DNA of 64,000 nt, taken from contig NZ_DIHC01000042.1 in assembly GCF_002419965.1 (NCBI RefSeq), positions 85,066 to 149,065 on the forward strand, written 5' to 3'. The DNA comes from Pseudomonas sp. UBA5706. GTDB taxonomy: Bacteria; Pseudomonadota; Gammaproteobacteria; Pseudomonadales; Pseudomonadaceae. Within the stretch, counting starts at the first letter, position 1, and each line of letters begins with the position of its first letter. Made by a program: the position numbers and the translations under genes. The notes under the pieces are model-generated. The model was not told the origin of the DNA. It did no database searches and saw nothing but the letters and a program-made list of their open reading frames with translations. Positions 43,452 through 52,910 of this stretch are shown here, in pieces.

Positions 43452-44104
43452 TCGACGTCTACTACTGGCCTACGGCCAACGGCCTGAAAGTCACCCTCCT
43501 GCTGGAAGAACTCGAACAGCAATAGCGCGTGTTGCCGATCAACATCCGGCTTGGCGAGCAGAAGCAGGAAGGGTTCAGGGCCATCAGCGCCAACGGGCGC
43601 ATTCCGGCGATCGTCGATCATGCTGCCCAAGGGCTGAGCGAACCCCTGAGCTTGTTCGAGTCCGGGGCGATTCTCAATTATCTGGCGAACAAGGCCGGGC
43701 GCTTTTTGCCGCCAGAAGGCACGGTCGAACGGCAGCGGGTTCAGGAGTGGCTGTTCTGGCAAGCGGGGCATGTCACGCCCTATTTGAGCCAGCTGCAGGT
43801 GTTCAAGGAGAAGGCACCGGAACCGATTCCTTTCGCTCTGGACCTGCTCGGCGCTGAAGCTGCGCGGCTGTATGGCGTGCTGGATAAACGCTTGGGCGAA
43901 GTGCCTTACGTGGCCGGTGAATACTCGATTGCCGACATGGCGATCTTCCCGTGGATCCAGCCACTGCGGCAGGGACTGGATCTGGCGCACTATCCGAACA
44001 TTCACGCCTGGCGCGAGCGCGTCAAGGCACGCCCGGCCGTACAACGCGCGTATGAAAAGGGCAGGGAAGTGGCAGCGGGCGAAAAGTCGTTGGTATTGCA
44101 GTGA
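43448..44104 (+). pseudogene. Glutathione S-transferase gene (YfcG/YghU-like) with in-frame amber stop
   Basis: The frame from ATG 43448 reads IDVYYWPTANGLKVTLLLEELEQQ, meets TAG at 43523-43525, and continues in the same frame as RVLPINIRLGEQKQEGF ... NGRIPAIVDHA to the end at 44104. Relatives have Tyr at the stop position (LEQ-Y-V-PVNI), so a single TAT/TAC to TAG change explains it. The thioredoxin-like N-domain and helical C-domain (YVAGEYSIADMAIFPWI) are otherwise intact, about 218 codons. Either a recent nonsense mutation or a sequencing error; a downstream restart at GTG 43529 would lack the glutathione-binding N-terminus. Confidence 0.85.
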
Positions 44105-44287
44105 GTGTGTAACGCGTTGCCCGAACTCTGCGCCTGTGCCCGATGGGCGTGGGGCTGCTGGTGAAGACGGAAAAGCCCGGACACACAGGATGCTTTGGGT
44201 GGGCTGAATTTTTCCTGAGCAAGCTCGCGCCCACAGCACTTCGCCAGTCTCCCGATCCAGCAATATGAAAGAACGACGAGAATTCCC

Positions 44288-47029
44288 ATGAGCCAAAAAG
44301 TCACCCCGCACCATCTGCAAACCTGGCTGTTCGACGGGCAGGAAATCGCCCTGTTCGACGTGCGTGAGCAGGGTCAGTACGGCGAAGCGCATCTGTTTCA
44401 CGGGGTGAATCTGCCCTACAGCCGACTGGAATTGGAAGTTCGCCGTCTGGCGCCGAACCCCGGCGTACGGCTGGTGATCTATGACCAGACCGGCAAGGAC
44501 GTATCGGTCAACGCAGCGCAGCGCCTCGATGAGTTGGGCTACAGCCGCGTACACGTGCTCGAAGGTGGCGCCGACGGCTGGCAGGCAGCGGGCTTGCAGT
44601 TGTTCGCCGGCGTGCATGTGCCGTCCAAGGCTTTCGGAGAACTGGTCGAGGAGGCCAGCCACACCCCGCACATCAGTGCTGTCGAACTGGCCGAATGGCA
44701 GGCCAGAGGCGAGCCGCTGGTGTTGCTCGACGGCCGCCCATTCGACGAGTACCGCAAGATGACCATCCCCGGCTCCGTTTGCTGCCCCAACGGCGAACTG
44801 GCCTATCGCCTGGATGATCTGGTATCGGACCAGACCACGCCCATCGTGGTCAATTGCGCCGGTCGCACCCGCAGCATCATCGGTGCGCAGACTCTCATTG
44901 ACCTGGGCGTGAAGAACCCGGTGTACGCGCTGGAGAACGGCACTCAGGGCTGGTATCTGGCTGACTTGCCGCTGGAACATGGCAGCAGCCGACGTTATCC
45001 GCAGGTCTCATCGGCCAGCACGCTGACCCAACGACGGGAGGCTGCGCAGCGTCTGGCACAGCGCGCGGGTGTGCAGACGGTCAAGGCGCAGCAGGTCGTT
45101 GCCTGGGCTGACGATGCCGCGCGCAGCGTGTTCCTCTGCGATGTGCGCACACCGGAAGAGTTCGCCCTTGGCAGTCTGCCCGGCGCGCAACACACACCGG
45201 GCGGGCAGTTGATTCAGTCCACCGACCTGTATATCGGCGTGCGTCAGGCGCGGTTGGTGCTGTTCGACAATGACGGCGTAAGGGCCCCGGTAGTCGCCAG
45301 CTGGTTGCGGCAGCTGGGGCAAGAAGCTTATGTGCTGGAAGGTGGATTGCACAGTGGCCTTGCGTTGCCGGTCAGTCCGCCTTTCAACGCATCAACCCTG
45401 CCTGCAATCAGCGCTGCCGAGTTGGCGGATGCGCTGCGTGACAACACCGTTGCGTTGATCGACCTGCGCAGCAGCATGGCTTACCGCAAGGCTCACATTG
45501 CAGGCTCCGCCTGGTCGATTCGTTCGCGTCTGGTCGATCAACTGGCGGGTCAGTCCAAACCGGTCGTGCTGATCGCCGATCACCCAGCCGTTGCAGCGAT
45601 TGCCGCAGGTGAATTGCCTGAGCAGCAGCGTCGACAACTGCGTTGGCTGGATTTCCACGCGTGGCAGGCGGCAGGCTTCGCAGTGAGTGAAGACGCCAGC
45701 AACCCGCCCAACGAGCAGTGCATCGATTTTCTGTTCTTCACCCATGATCGGCATTCGGGCAACAAAGACGCTGCTCGTCAGTATCTGGCGTGGGAAATCG
45801 GCCTGTTGGGGCAGATGACGGCGCAGGAAATCGCCAGCCTCAAACCCCTCGCCAGCCATGCCGCTGAAACTGGGGTACGCACGCGGCTGGTGCATGCCGC
45901 CCGTGGGGCAAAGGGCAGTGGCGTGCGCGGGGTCAACCCGCCAGTGTCACGCATGAGCACCGTGCTGTTCGACAGCCTCGGCCAGATGCGCGACGCCCGT
46001 AAACGTCGGGACACCGAGCGTGTGCTGAGTTATGGCGCCCGTGGCAATCCCACTGCGTTCGAACTGGAAGATCTGGTGACCGAGCTGGAAGGCGGCTATC
46101 GCACACGCCTGTTCGGCACCGGGCTGGCGGCTGTGGCACAGACGTTTCTGGCCTATCTGCGACCTGGCGATCACGTGCTGATCACTGACGCGGTGTATTC
46201 CCCGGTGCGACAGGTGGCGCAAGAGTTTCTCAAGCCGTTCGGCATCGAGTACAGCTACTTCAACGCCGATGGTAGCGGGCTGCAAGCCAAACTAAAAGCC
46301 ACTACCCGGATGGTCTACGCCGAAGTGCCGGGTTCGCTGCTGTACGAGTTGGGCGACCTGCCAGCCATCGCGGCGCTGTGCAAACCTCGCGGCATTCTGC
46401 TGGCGGTCGACAACACCTACGGCTCGGGTTATCAGTACCGTCCACTGACGCTGGGCGCGGACATTTCCATCATGGCGCTCACCAAGTACCTCGCCGGTCA
46501 CAGCGACGTGGTAATGGGCAGCGTGTGCACCACCGAAGCGGCGTGGCAGCCACTGGCGGTGATGACCGACACCTTTGGCAGCACCGTGAGCCCGGACGAT
46601 GCCTACCTGGTCCTGCGCGGCGCCCGCACCCTTGCGACTCGATTGGATGTCCATGAACGCCAGGCCCTGCAGGTCGCCAAATGGTTGCAGCGCCAGCCGC
46701 AGGTCAAACGCGTGTTCCATCCGGCGCTGCCTGAACATCCGAACCATGCCCTTTGGCAACGTGACTTCAACGGCAGCAACGGCTTGCTCACCTTCGAGCT
46801 GGCGGACAGCGACCCCAAACACCAGGAGCGATTCATTGACGCCCTGCAACTGTTCGGCCTCGGCGCCTCCTGGGGCGGCTTCGAAAGCCTGGTCATCGCC
46901 GCCAGCGTTCGCGACCGCGAAAACCCCGACGACAAAACCCTCAACCCGCTGCTGCGCCTGCATATCGGGCTGGAGGATGTCAGCGCGCTGATCAAGGATC
47001 TGGAAAGGGGGTTTGCGGCAATTCGGTGA
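44288..47029 (+). CDS. Fusion of four rhodanese-like domains with a cystathionine beta-lyase-type PLP enzyme
   Basis: 913 aa. Four rhodanese-like modules are seen at about residues 1-105, 130-230, 265-370 and 385-470. Only the second keeps an active-site cysteine (NCAGRTR, Cys190); modules 1, 3 and 4 have Asp, Asp or Ala-Asp there. From about 522 on is a full Cys/Met-metabolism PLP enzyme: RTRLVHAARGAKGSGVRGVNPPVSRMSTVLF, LLAVDNTYGSGYQYRPL, and ALTKYLAGHSDVVMGSV with PLP lysine K733. The lyase part resembles MetC (C-S beta-lyase). Fused, it could pass sulfur released from a thioether or cysteine conjugate to the rhodanese cysteine. It follows the sulfur-type operon on the same strand after a 183-nt gap. 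Confidence 0.88.
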   Translation: MSQKVTPHHLQTWLFDGQEIALFDVREQGQYGEAHLFHGVNLPYSRLELEVRRLAPNPGVRLVIYDQTGKDVSVNAAQRLDELGYSRVHVLEGGADGWQAAGLQLFAGVHVPSKAFGELVEEASHTPHISAVELAEWQARGEPLVLLDGRPFDEYRKMTIPGSVCCPNGELAYRLDDLVSDQTTPIVVNCAGRTRSIIGAQTLIDLGVKNPVYALENGTQGWYLADLPLEHGSSRRYPQVSSASTLTQRREAAQRLAQRAGVQTVKAQQVVAWADDAARSVFLCDVRTPEEFALGSLPGAQHTPGGQLIQSTDLYIGVRQARLVLFDNDGVRAPVVASWLRQLGQEAYVLEGGLHSGLALPVSPPFNASTLPAISAAELADALRDNTVALIDLRSSMAYRKAHIAGSAWSIRSRLVDQLAGQSKPVVLIADHPAVAAIAAGELPEQQRRQLRWLDFHAWQAAGFAVSEDASNPPNEQCIDFLFFTHDRHSGNKDAARQYLAWEIGLLGQMTAQEIASLKPLASHAAETGVRTRLVHAARGAKGSGVRGVNPPVSRMSTVLFDSLGQMRDARKRRDTERVLSYGARGNPTAFELEDLVTELEGGYRTRLFGTGLAAVAQTFLAYLRPGDHVLITDAVYSPVRQVAQEFLKPFGIEYSYFNADGSGLQAKLKATTRMVYAEVPGSLLYELGDLPAIAALCKPRGILLAVDNTYGSGYQYRPLTLGADISIMALTKYLAGHSDVVMGSVCTTEAAWQPLAVMTDTFGSTVSPDDAYLVLRGARTLATRLDVHERQALQVAKWLQRQPQVKRVFHPALPEHPNHALWQRDFNGSNGLLTFELADSDPKHQERFIDALQLFGLGASWGGFESLVIAASVRDRENPDDKTLNPLLRLHIGLEDVSALIKDLERGFAAIR

Positions 47030-47127
47030 TGCTGGCGCCCGGGATCACCTACGCCCATCTGCCGCCCTCCCTTTGTCAGACGCTGGGGTTGAGGCCTACA
47101 GCCTGGTCCCACGGCTGAGCGGTCAAC

Positions 47128-47153
47128 AAAAACCGCCGGTTCAGGCGGTTTTT
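47128..47153. terminator. Bidirectional rho-independent terminator
   Basis: AAAAACCGCC and GGCGGTTTTT form a perfect 10-bp stem with a 6-nt loop, giving A and T runs on both sides. It lies between two convergent genes, 99 nt after one stop and 11 nt from the other. Confidence 0.9.
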
Positions 47154-47163
47154 GATTCGCCGT

Positions 47164-48372
47164 TCACGGGTGTTGGAAAGATCGCGATTCAGACGCCCCC
47201 GTCTTCAAAAAAACCAACAGCGCCAACAATGGAAATGCACTGCCCGCCAGTACCACCCAAGGCCAGCCGCCGTGATCGTACAGGGGGCTGGCGATGATCG
47301 AACCGATGGCGCCGCCGATGAAAATGCTGGTCATGTACAGCGCATTCAGGCGACTGCGGCTTTTGGCATCCAGGGCGTAGACCGCCCGCTGGCCAACCAC
47401 CATGTTCATCTGCACGCAAAAATCCAGCACCACACCCGTTACCGCCATGCCCACCACGGCGAAGGCGGGGTGGACCAGGCTCGGCAGGAAGCTCAAGGCG
47501 GCAAAGAGCATCGCGCACAGGCTGGCAACACGGCTGTGTCCGGCGTCAGCCAGTCGTCCGGAAAGTGGCGCGGCTATTGCACCAATGGCGCCGACCAGCG
47601 CAAACAGCGCGATCTGGCTTTGGGACAAACTGTAATGGCGCGCCAGCTCCAGCGGCGCAGCGGTCCAGAACAGGCTGAAGGTGGCAAACATGCAGGCCTG
47701 GTAAAACGCGCGCTGGCGAAGCACCGGTTGCGTGAACAGCAAGCTGCACACTGATTTGAGCAATTGGCCGTAGCTGGCGTTGTGGGCCGGCTGATGTTTG
47801 GGAATGGTGGTCGCCAGCACCACGCTGATCAGCGCCATTATCACCGCCGCAGCGCCGAACACGGCGCGCCAGCCGAAGTGATCGGCGATCAGGCTGGACG
47901 CCGGTCGGGCCAGCAAAATGCCCAACAGCAAGCCCCCCATGATGCTGCCCACCACGCGGCCGCGGGTTTGCTCCGGCGCCAGATGCGCGGCCAGCGGAAT
48001 CAGGATTTGCACCGCTACCGAACTGAACCCCACCAGCAGCGACGCGAGCAGGAACAGATTCGGCGTCTGGGCGAAGGCGGCGCTGAGCAGGCTGACGATT
48101 GCCACCGCCGTGGTCACCATCATCAGGCGGCGGTTCTCCAACAGGTCCCCCAGCGGCACCAGGAAAAACAGACCCAAGGCGTAGCCGATCTGCGTCAGCG
48201 ACACGATGAAGCTGGCCAGCGTACTCGATAGCCCGATATCCGGGGCTATCAACTCGATAATGGGTTGCGCGTAATAAATGTTGGCAACGATCGCGCCGCA
48301 GCAAAACGCGAACAGCACCGCTAACCCCTTGGTCATGGTGGTACCCGCAGCGGTATGGGGCATTGAGCTCAT
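47164..48372 (-). CDS. MFS transporter (drug or sugar efflux type)
   Basis: 402 aa with twelve predicted transmembrane helices. ANIYYAQPIIELIAPDIGLS and GYALGLFFLVPLGDLLENRRLMM (MFS motif A) are typical of the AraJ/YnfM-like efflux group. Transcribed toward the rhodanese-lyase gene and divergent from ku. No regulator is adjacent; substrate unknown. Confidence 0.87.
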   Translation of the reverse strand: MSSMPHTAAGTTMTKGLAVLFAFCCGAIVANIYYAQPIIELIAPDIGLSSTLASFIVSLTQIGYALGLFFLVPLGDLLENRRLMMVTTAVAIVSLLSAAFAQTPNLFLLASLLVGFSSVAVQILIPLAAHLAPEQTRGRVVGSIMGGLLLGILLARPASSLIADHFGWRAVFGAAAVIMALISVVLATTIPKHQPAHNASYGQLLKSVCSLLFTQPVLRQRAFYQACMFATFSLFWTAAPLELARHYSLSQSQIALFALVGAIGAIAAPLSGRLADAGHSRVASLCAMLFAALSFLPSLVHPAFAVVGMAVTGVVLDFCVQMNMVVGQRAVYALDAKSRSRLNALYMTSIFIGGAIGSIIASPLYDHGGWPWVVLAGSAFPLLALLVFLKTGASESRSFQHP

Positions 48373-48601
48373 GAGTCACTCGACTGTACGTGCGCATCGG
48401 CCGCTAGCGGCGGCAGCGCAGGGGGAAGGATGGCGAGGAGGCTAACGCGTTTGCTTTGCGTTAAGAAGTGCCTCGGATCGATAGCATTCATGCCTCAAAG
48501 TAATGATGAGTGATCGGCAACGCGCACTCCCGTCATCCAGCCGAAACTTTTCTGCGTTCGCCTCGGTCACTGCTAACACACACCCATAGGGAATCAAGGC
48601 G

Positions 48602-49522
48602 ATGGCTCGGGCAATCTGGAAGGGCGCGATTAGCTTCGGGCTGGTGCATATTCCTGTGGCGCTGGTGTCTGCGACCTCGCAGCAGGGCGTCGACTTCGAC
48701 TGGCTGGACAAGCGCAGCATGGATCCGGTCGGTTACAAGCGGATCAACAAGGTCACCGGCAAGGAGATGACCAAGGAAAATATCGTCAAGGGTGTGCAAT
48801 ACGAAAAAGGGCGCTATGTGGTCATCAGCGAAGAGGAGATTCGCTCGGCGCACCCCAAGTCCACGCAAACGATCGATATCTTCGGTTTCGTCGACAGCGC
48901 GCAGATTCCTTTGCAGAACATCGACACGCCTTATTTCCTGGCCCCCGACAAGCGGGGCGAGAAGGTTTACGCGCTCCTGCGCCAGACGCTGGTCGACACC
49001 GGCAAGGTGGCCCTCGCTCATGTGGTGATCCGCACCAGCCAGCACCTGGCGGCGGTGATGCCGCTCGATTCGGCGATCATTCTGGTGTTGCTGCGCTGGC
49101 CTGCCGAGGTGCGTGGCATCGACAGCCTTGACCTGCCCAAGGAAGCCACTGACGTCAAGCTCAGCAAAAGCGAGCTGGACATGGCCAAGCGGTTGGTCAA
49201 GGACATGAGCACCGAGTGGTCGCCGGATGACGAAGAGTACCGCGACACATTTCAAGACCAGATCATGACGCTGGTCGAGACCAAGGCTCGGGAGGGCAAG
49301 ATCGAAGACGTGGAAACCGACGCTGGCGAGACCGAGCGTAAATCTGCGGATGTCATCGATCTGACCGAACTGCTCAAACGCAGCCTGGGCGGCCGCAGCA
49401 GTTCTGCCAAGGCTCCGGTCAAGGCCAAGCCTGCCAGCAAGAGCAAGGCCGAGGATGCCGATGAACCCGCTCCGGCCAAGCGCCGAGCCCCGCCACGGAA
49501 AAAAACAACCAAGGCGTCCTGA
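48602..49522 (+). CDS. ku: Bacterial Ku end-binding protein
   Basis: 306 aa. Prokaryotic Ku core: MARAIWKGAISFGLVHIPVALVSAT, YKRINKVTGKEMTKENIVKGV, SQHLAAVMPLDSAIILVLLRWPAEVR and LVKDMSTEWSPDDEEYRDTF. The C-terminal tail from about residue 260 is Lys/Ala/Pro-rich (KAKPASKSKAED, PAKRRAPPRKK) and likely binds DNA and LigD. Homodimeric ring that loads on double-strand breaks. LigD follows 72 nt later. Confidence 0.95.
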   Translation: MARAIWKGAISFGLVHIPVALVSATSQQGVDFDWLDKRSMDPVGYKRINKVTGKEMTKENIVKGVQYEKGRYVVISEEEIRSAHPKSTQTIDIFGFVDSAQIPLQNIDTPYFLAPDKRGEKVYALLRQTLVDTGKVALAHVVIRTSQHLAAVMPLDSAIILVLLRWPAEVRGIDSLDLPKEATDVKLSKSELDMAKRLVKDMSTEWSPDDEEYRDTFQDQIMTLVETKAREGKIEDVETDAGETERKSADVIDLTELLKRSLGGRSSSAKAPVKAKPASKSKAEDADEPAPAKRRAPPRKKTTKAS

Positions 49523-49594
49523 AAACCACGCCTTGTCCAGAGCGGCTCCCCTTAAGAGCCGTTCCCTGCAGCAGGCGCAGAGGTGGAATCGATC

Positions 49595-52240
49595 ATGGCA
49601 AAGCCTGTCAGTGAATACACCCGCAAGCGAAATTTCGACATCACATCTGAGCCGCCTGAAACGTCGCCCCGCGCCCGCTCCAGCAAAGACAAGGCCCTGA
49701 GCTTTGTCATCCACAAGCACGATGCGCGCAACCTGCACTACGACTTTCGACTTGAGCTCGATGGCACGCTCATCAGTTGGGCGGTGCCGAAGGGCCCGAG
49801 CCTGGACCCTAAAAACAAGCGTTTGGCGGTGCACGTTGAAGACCACCCGCTCGGATACGGCAGTTTCGAGGGCACTATTGCGCAGGGGCAGTACGGTGCC
49901 GGTGATGTCATCGTCTGGGATCGCGGCATCTGGCAGCCCCACGGCGACCCACGCGCCACCTACAAGGCGGGCAAACTCAAATTCACCCTCATCGGCGAAA
50001 AACTCACGGGTGACTGGGCATTGGTGCGCACACACCTGAAGGGCAGCAGCGATAAGGAGCAGTGGCTGCTGATCAAGGAAAAGGACGAAGCGGTGCGCTC
50101 GCAAGACGAATACGACATCCTCGTCGACCGGCCGGAAAGCGTGATCACTGGCGCGACGGTGGGCGAGGGACGCAAAGCGTCCGGCTCTGGCAAGCGCAAG
50201 GCCGCAGCGGTGTCTGAAGCAAAAAAGCCCGAGATGCAAAAACTGGCTGCCAGCGATAAACCTCGCAAAGCCGCGGCAAAGAAAGTCAAAGTGCCGCACA
50301 AGCTTTCGCCGCAATTGGCGACCCTGATGGACACCGCCCCCGAAGGCGAATGGCTGTACGAAATCAAGTTTGACGGCTATCGCATCCTGACTCGGATTCT
50401 CGATGGCGAAGTACGCCTGATCACTCGCAATGGCCACGACTGGACCGATCGCCTGCCGCTGCAAGCCAAGGCCATTGGCGAGCTGAACCTGGGCGATGGC
50501 TGGCTGGACGGTGAGGTGGTGGTGCTCAACGACGCTGGACTGCCAGACTTTCAGGCGCTGCAAAATGCCTTCGACGGCGGTCGCAGCAAGGACATCGTCT
50601 ATTACCTGTTCGATGTCCCGTTTCTCAATGGCGAAGACATTCGTGAAAAGCCGGTGCAAGAGCGCCGCGCAGCCTTGAAAAAGCTGTTAGGCCGACAGGG
50701 CAAAGGCGTGCTGCGTTTTTCCGATGCATTTTCGGCGAGCCATCGGGACATCATCGAAAGTGCCTGCTCGCTGTCCCTTGAGGGCGTGATCGGCAAGCGC
50801 GCGGGGAGCGTTTACCAGTCCCGCCGCAGCCCGGACTGGATCAAGCTCAAATGCAAGCTGCGCCAGGAGTTCGTCATCGTTGGTTTCACCAAGCCGCAAG
50901 GCAGCCGCAGCGGGTTTGGCGCTTTGCTGCTGGCAGTGAACGAGGAGGGTGCAGGCTTGGTGTATGCCGGAAGGGTCGGCACCGGCTTCAACCAGAAGAT
51001 GCTCGGTGAGATGTTCGAGCAGATGGCGTCCCTGGAGCAGCACGCATCGCCCTTGGGCAAAAAAATCACCAGTGCGCAGGCTCGCGGCGTTCAGTGGATC
51101 AAGCCGACGCTGGTGGGCGAGGTGGAGTTTGGCGAATGGACCCGGGAAGGCATCATTCGACATTCGGCTTTTATCGGCCTGCGCAGCGATAAACCGGCCA
51201 GTGAAGTGGTCCACGAGTACCCCGCTACCCCTAAGGACATCAAAGCCCCGTTCAAGCCCAAGGCTGCCAAAGCGGCTGCGAGCAAGGCCGAGGCGCCGAC
51301 CGAGAAAGCCAAGCCGGCCAGCAAGCGTGCATCAAAGGACAGGATCGACGTGGCGGGAGTGCTGATCAGCCATCCCGAGCGTGTGATCGATGCCCAGAGC
51401 GGTTTGCAAAAGATCGATCTCGCGCAGTTTTACGAATCGATCGGCGACTGGATTCTGCCTCATCTCGACCATCGGGCGGTGGCGTTGCTGCGTTGTCCAG
51501 AAGGCGTGGAAGGCGAGCAGTTTTTCCAGAAACATGCCGAGCGCCTGGCGATTCCCCACATCAAGCAGCTTGACCCTGAGCTGGACCCCGACCATGCGCG
51601 GCTGATGGAAATCGACAGCGTCCAGGCGTTGGTCGGAGCGGCGCAGATGGGCACCATCGAGCTGCATACCTGGGGATCGACCTATGATCAGATCGAACTG
51701 CCGGACCACTTCGTTCTGGATCTTGACCCTGATTCGGCACTGCCGTGGCGCAGCATGATCGAGGCGACGCAGATGACCCTGGCGGTCCTCGACGAACTGG
51801 GACTTGATGCTTATATCAAGACCAGCGGCGGCAAGGGCATGCACATCATCGTGCCGCTGGCGCGCAAGGCCGACTGGGACACCGTAAAAGCCTTCGCCAA
51901 AGCGTTGGCGCAATTCATCTCCGCACAGCTGCCGGAGCGCTTTACTGCCACCTCTGGACCCAAAAACCGGGTCGGCAAGATCTTCATCGACTACCTGCGC
52001 AATACCCGAGGCGCCAGTACCGTTGCCGCTTATTCGGCCCGCGCTCGGCCCGGTCTGCCGGTATCGGTGCCTATTGCACGGGATGAACTGAGCGGACTCA
52101 AGTCTTCAGCGCAGTGGAACATCGGCAACCTGCTTAAACGCCTGCGTAAGCTGAAGGCCGATCCGTGGACGGGGTACAAGAATACCCAGCGCATAACCAA
52201 GCCGATGTGGAAGCGGCTGGGGGTCAAGGCGCCTGCATGA
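49595..52240 (+). CDS. ligD: Multifunctional DNA ligase D (NHEJ)
   Basis: 881 aa from ATG 49595. The order is 3'-phosphoesterase (about residues 30-150, FVIHKHDARNLHYDFRLELDG, HVEDHPLGYGSFEGTI), Lys-rich linker, ATP-dependent ligase (about 240-545, adenylation lysine K258 in YEIKFDGYRI), second Lys/Ala linker, and archaeo-eukaryotic primase-like polymerase (about 580-880, HFVLDLDPD metal site, TSGGKGMHIIVPL, SGPKNRVGKIFIDYLRN). This is the Pseudomonas domain order. Works with Ku to trim, fill and seal broken ends, mainly in stationary phase. Confidence 0.96.
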   Translation: MAKPVSEYTRKRNFDITSEPPETSPRARSSKDKALSFVIHKHDARNLHYDFRLELDGTLISWAVPKGPSLDPKNKRLAVHVEDHPLGYGSFEGTIAQGQYGAGDVIVWDRGIWQPHGDPRATYKAGKLKFTLIGEKLTGDWALVRTHLKGSSDKEQWLLIKEKDEAVRSQDEYDILVDRPESVITGATVGEGRKASGSGKRKAAAVSEAKKPEMQKLAASDKPRKAAAKKVKVPHKLSPQLATLMDTAPEGEWLYEIKFDGYRILTRILDGEVRLITRNGHDWTDRLPLQAKAIGELNLGDGWLDGEVVVLNDAGLPDFQALQNAFDGGRSKDIVYYLFDVPFLNGEDIREKPVQERRAALKKLLGRQGKGVLRFSDAFSASHRDIIESACSLSLEGVIGKRAGSVYQSRRSPDWIKLKCKLRQEFVIVGFTKPQGSRSGFGALLLAVNEEGAGLVYAGRVGTGFNQKMLGEMFEQMASLEQHASPLGKKITSAQARGVQWIKPTLVGEVEFGEWTREGIIRHSAFIGLRSDKPASEVVHEYPATPKDIKAPFKPKAAKAAASKAEAPTEKAKPASKRASKDRIDVAGVLISHPERVIDAQSGLQKIDLAQFYESIGDWILPHLDHRAVALLRCPEGVEGEQFFQKHAERLAIPHIKQLDPELDPDHARLMEIDSVQALVGAAQMGTIELHTWGSTYDQIELPDHFVLDLDPDSALPWRSMIEATQMTLAVLDELGLDAYIKTSGGKGMHIIVPLARKADWDTVKAFAKALAQFISAQLPERFTATSGPKNRVGKIFIDYLRNTRGASTVAAYSARARPGLPVSVPIARDELSGLKSSAQWNIGNLLKRLRKLKADPWTGYKNTQRITKPMWKRLGVKAPA

Positions 52241-52275
52241 CTTTATAGCGGGATGCTAGGGTTTGCAGTACCTGT

Positions 52276-52337
52276 AGCGGCATGGCTGCCCAGCTGTGAC
52301 GTCTGTGAGACCGTCGCCGCTGGCAGGTCATGCCGCT
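52276..52337. repeat. REP-like inverted pair downstream of ligD
   Basis: AGCGGCATG at 52276 and CATGCCGCT ending 52337 are perfect inverse arms, with further imperfect pairing inside (GCTGCCCAGC against GCCGCTGGCAG). It lies between convergent ligD and the 111-aa gene. Probably a REP-type element that also acts as a terminator. Confidence 0.55.
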
Positions 52338-52356
52338 GTGCGATTAAACGCCGCTA

Positions 52357-52692
52357 TCACCCCGCCGAGGCATGGTCTTCTCCGATTTCGGCCGGGTAGA
52401 ACTCGCCCTCTAGCCCCAAACGCAGAAGCCGCTCGCGCACTTGGTTTTCAATCTCCAGCACACGCTCCTGCTCGTCCAGGTCGCTGACGAGCAGCCACAC
52501 CCTCTTGAGGTTTTGATCGTGAGTGCCTTCGCTCATCATGTCGTGGGTGAAGGCTTCGTCCGCGCGCCAGAGGCACAGTTCGTCCTCTGTGTGGCCGCTT
52601 TCGGCCAGCGCCAGCGTAGAGGTCAGCCAGATTTCCTTGTAGGGGTTCAGGTCTGCTTCGGCGATTTCTTGCAGAGAGATCAGTGTCTTCAT
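52357..52692 (-). CDS. Conserved hypothetical protein
   Basis: 111 aa: MKTLISLQEIAEADLNPYKEIWLTSTLALAESGHTEDELCLW, then RVWLLVSDLDEQERVLEIENQVRERLLRLGLEGEFYPAEIGED. Acidic, helical, cytoplasmic. I recognise no named domain. Stands alone. Confidence 0.65.
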   Translation of the reverse strand: MKTLISLQEIAEADLNPYKEIWLTSTLALAESGHTEDELCLWRADEAFTHDMMSEGTHDQNLKRVWLLVSDLDEQERVLEIENQVRERLLRLGLEGEFYPAEIGEDHASAG

Positions 52693-52803
52693 ATCGGTGG
52701 CTCCGTGGTCAGTGCTTTAGGTGTGACGCACGGCAGAGGTGAGCGTTCCCGCGATCTGGCCGGCGGGGTGAAGTAGCTGTGAGGATTACGGCTCGCCGCA
52801 CTT

Positions 52804-52894
52804 AATGCCCAATACCCTGTAGCACGGCTTGCCGGCGGCAGCGTTATTCACGTTGCCCGCCTGCAAGCCGAGCCGCTACCAGGTATTGGGCATT
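52804..52894. repeat. Long inverted element (REPIN-like) downstream of nicT
   Basis: A perfect 13-bp outer inverted repeat (AATGCCCAATACC at 52804-52816, GGTATTGGGCATT at 52882-52894) encloses two REP-like arms, GTAGCACGGCTTGC and GCAAGCCGAGCCGCTAC, that also pair with each other. The whole 91 bp can fold into one long hairpin, 16 nt after the nicT stop. The rest of 52693-52910 shows no gene. Confidence 0.65.
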
Positions 52895-52910
52895 GGCGCC
52901 TTAATCTTGC

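Noticed and set aside
48533..50659. A 708-codon minus-strand frame across ku and ligD
   Set aside because: Spans two unmistakable genes on the other strand; shadow frame.
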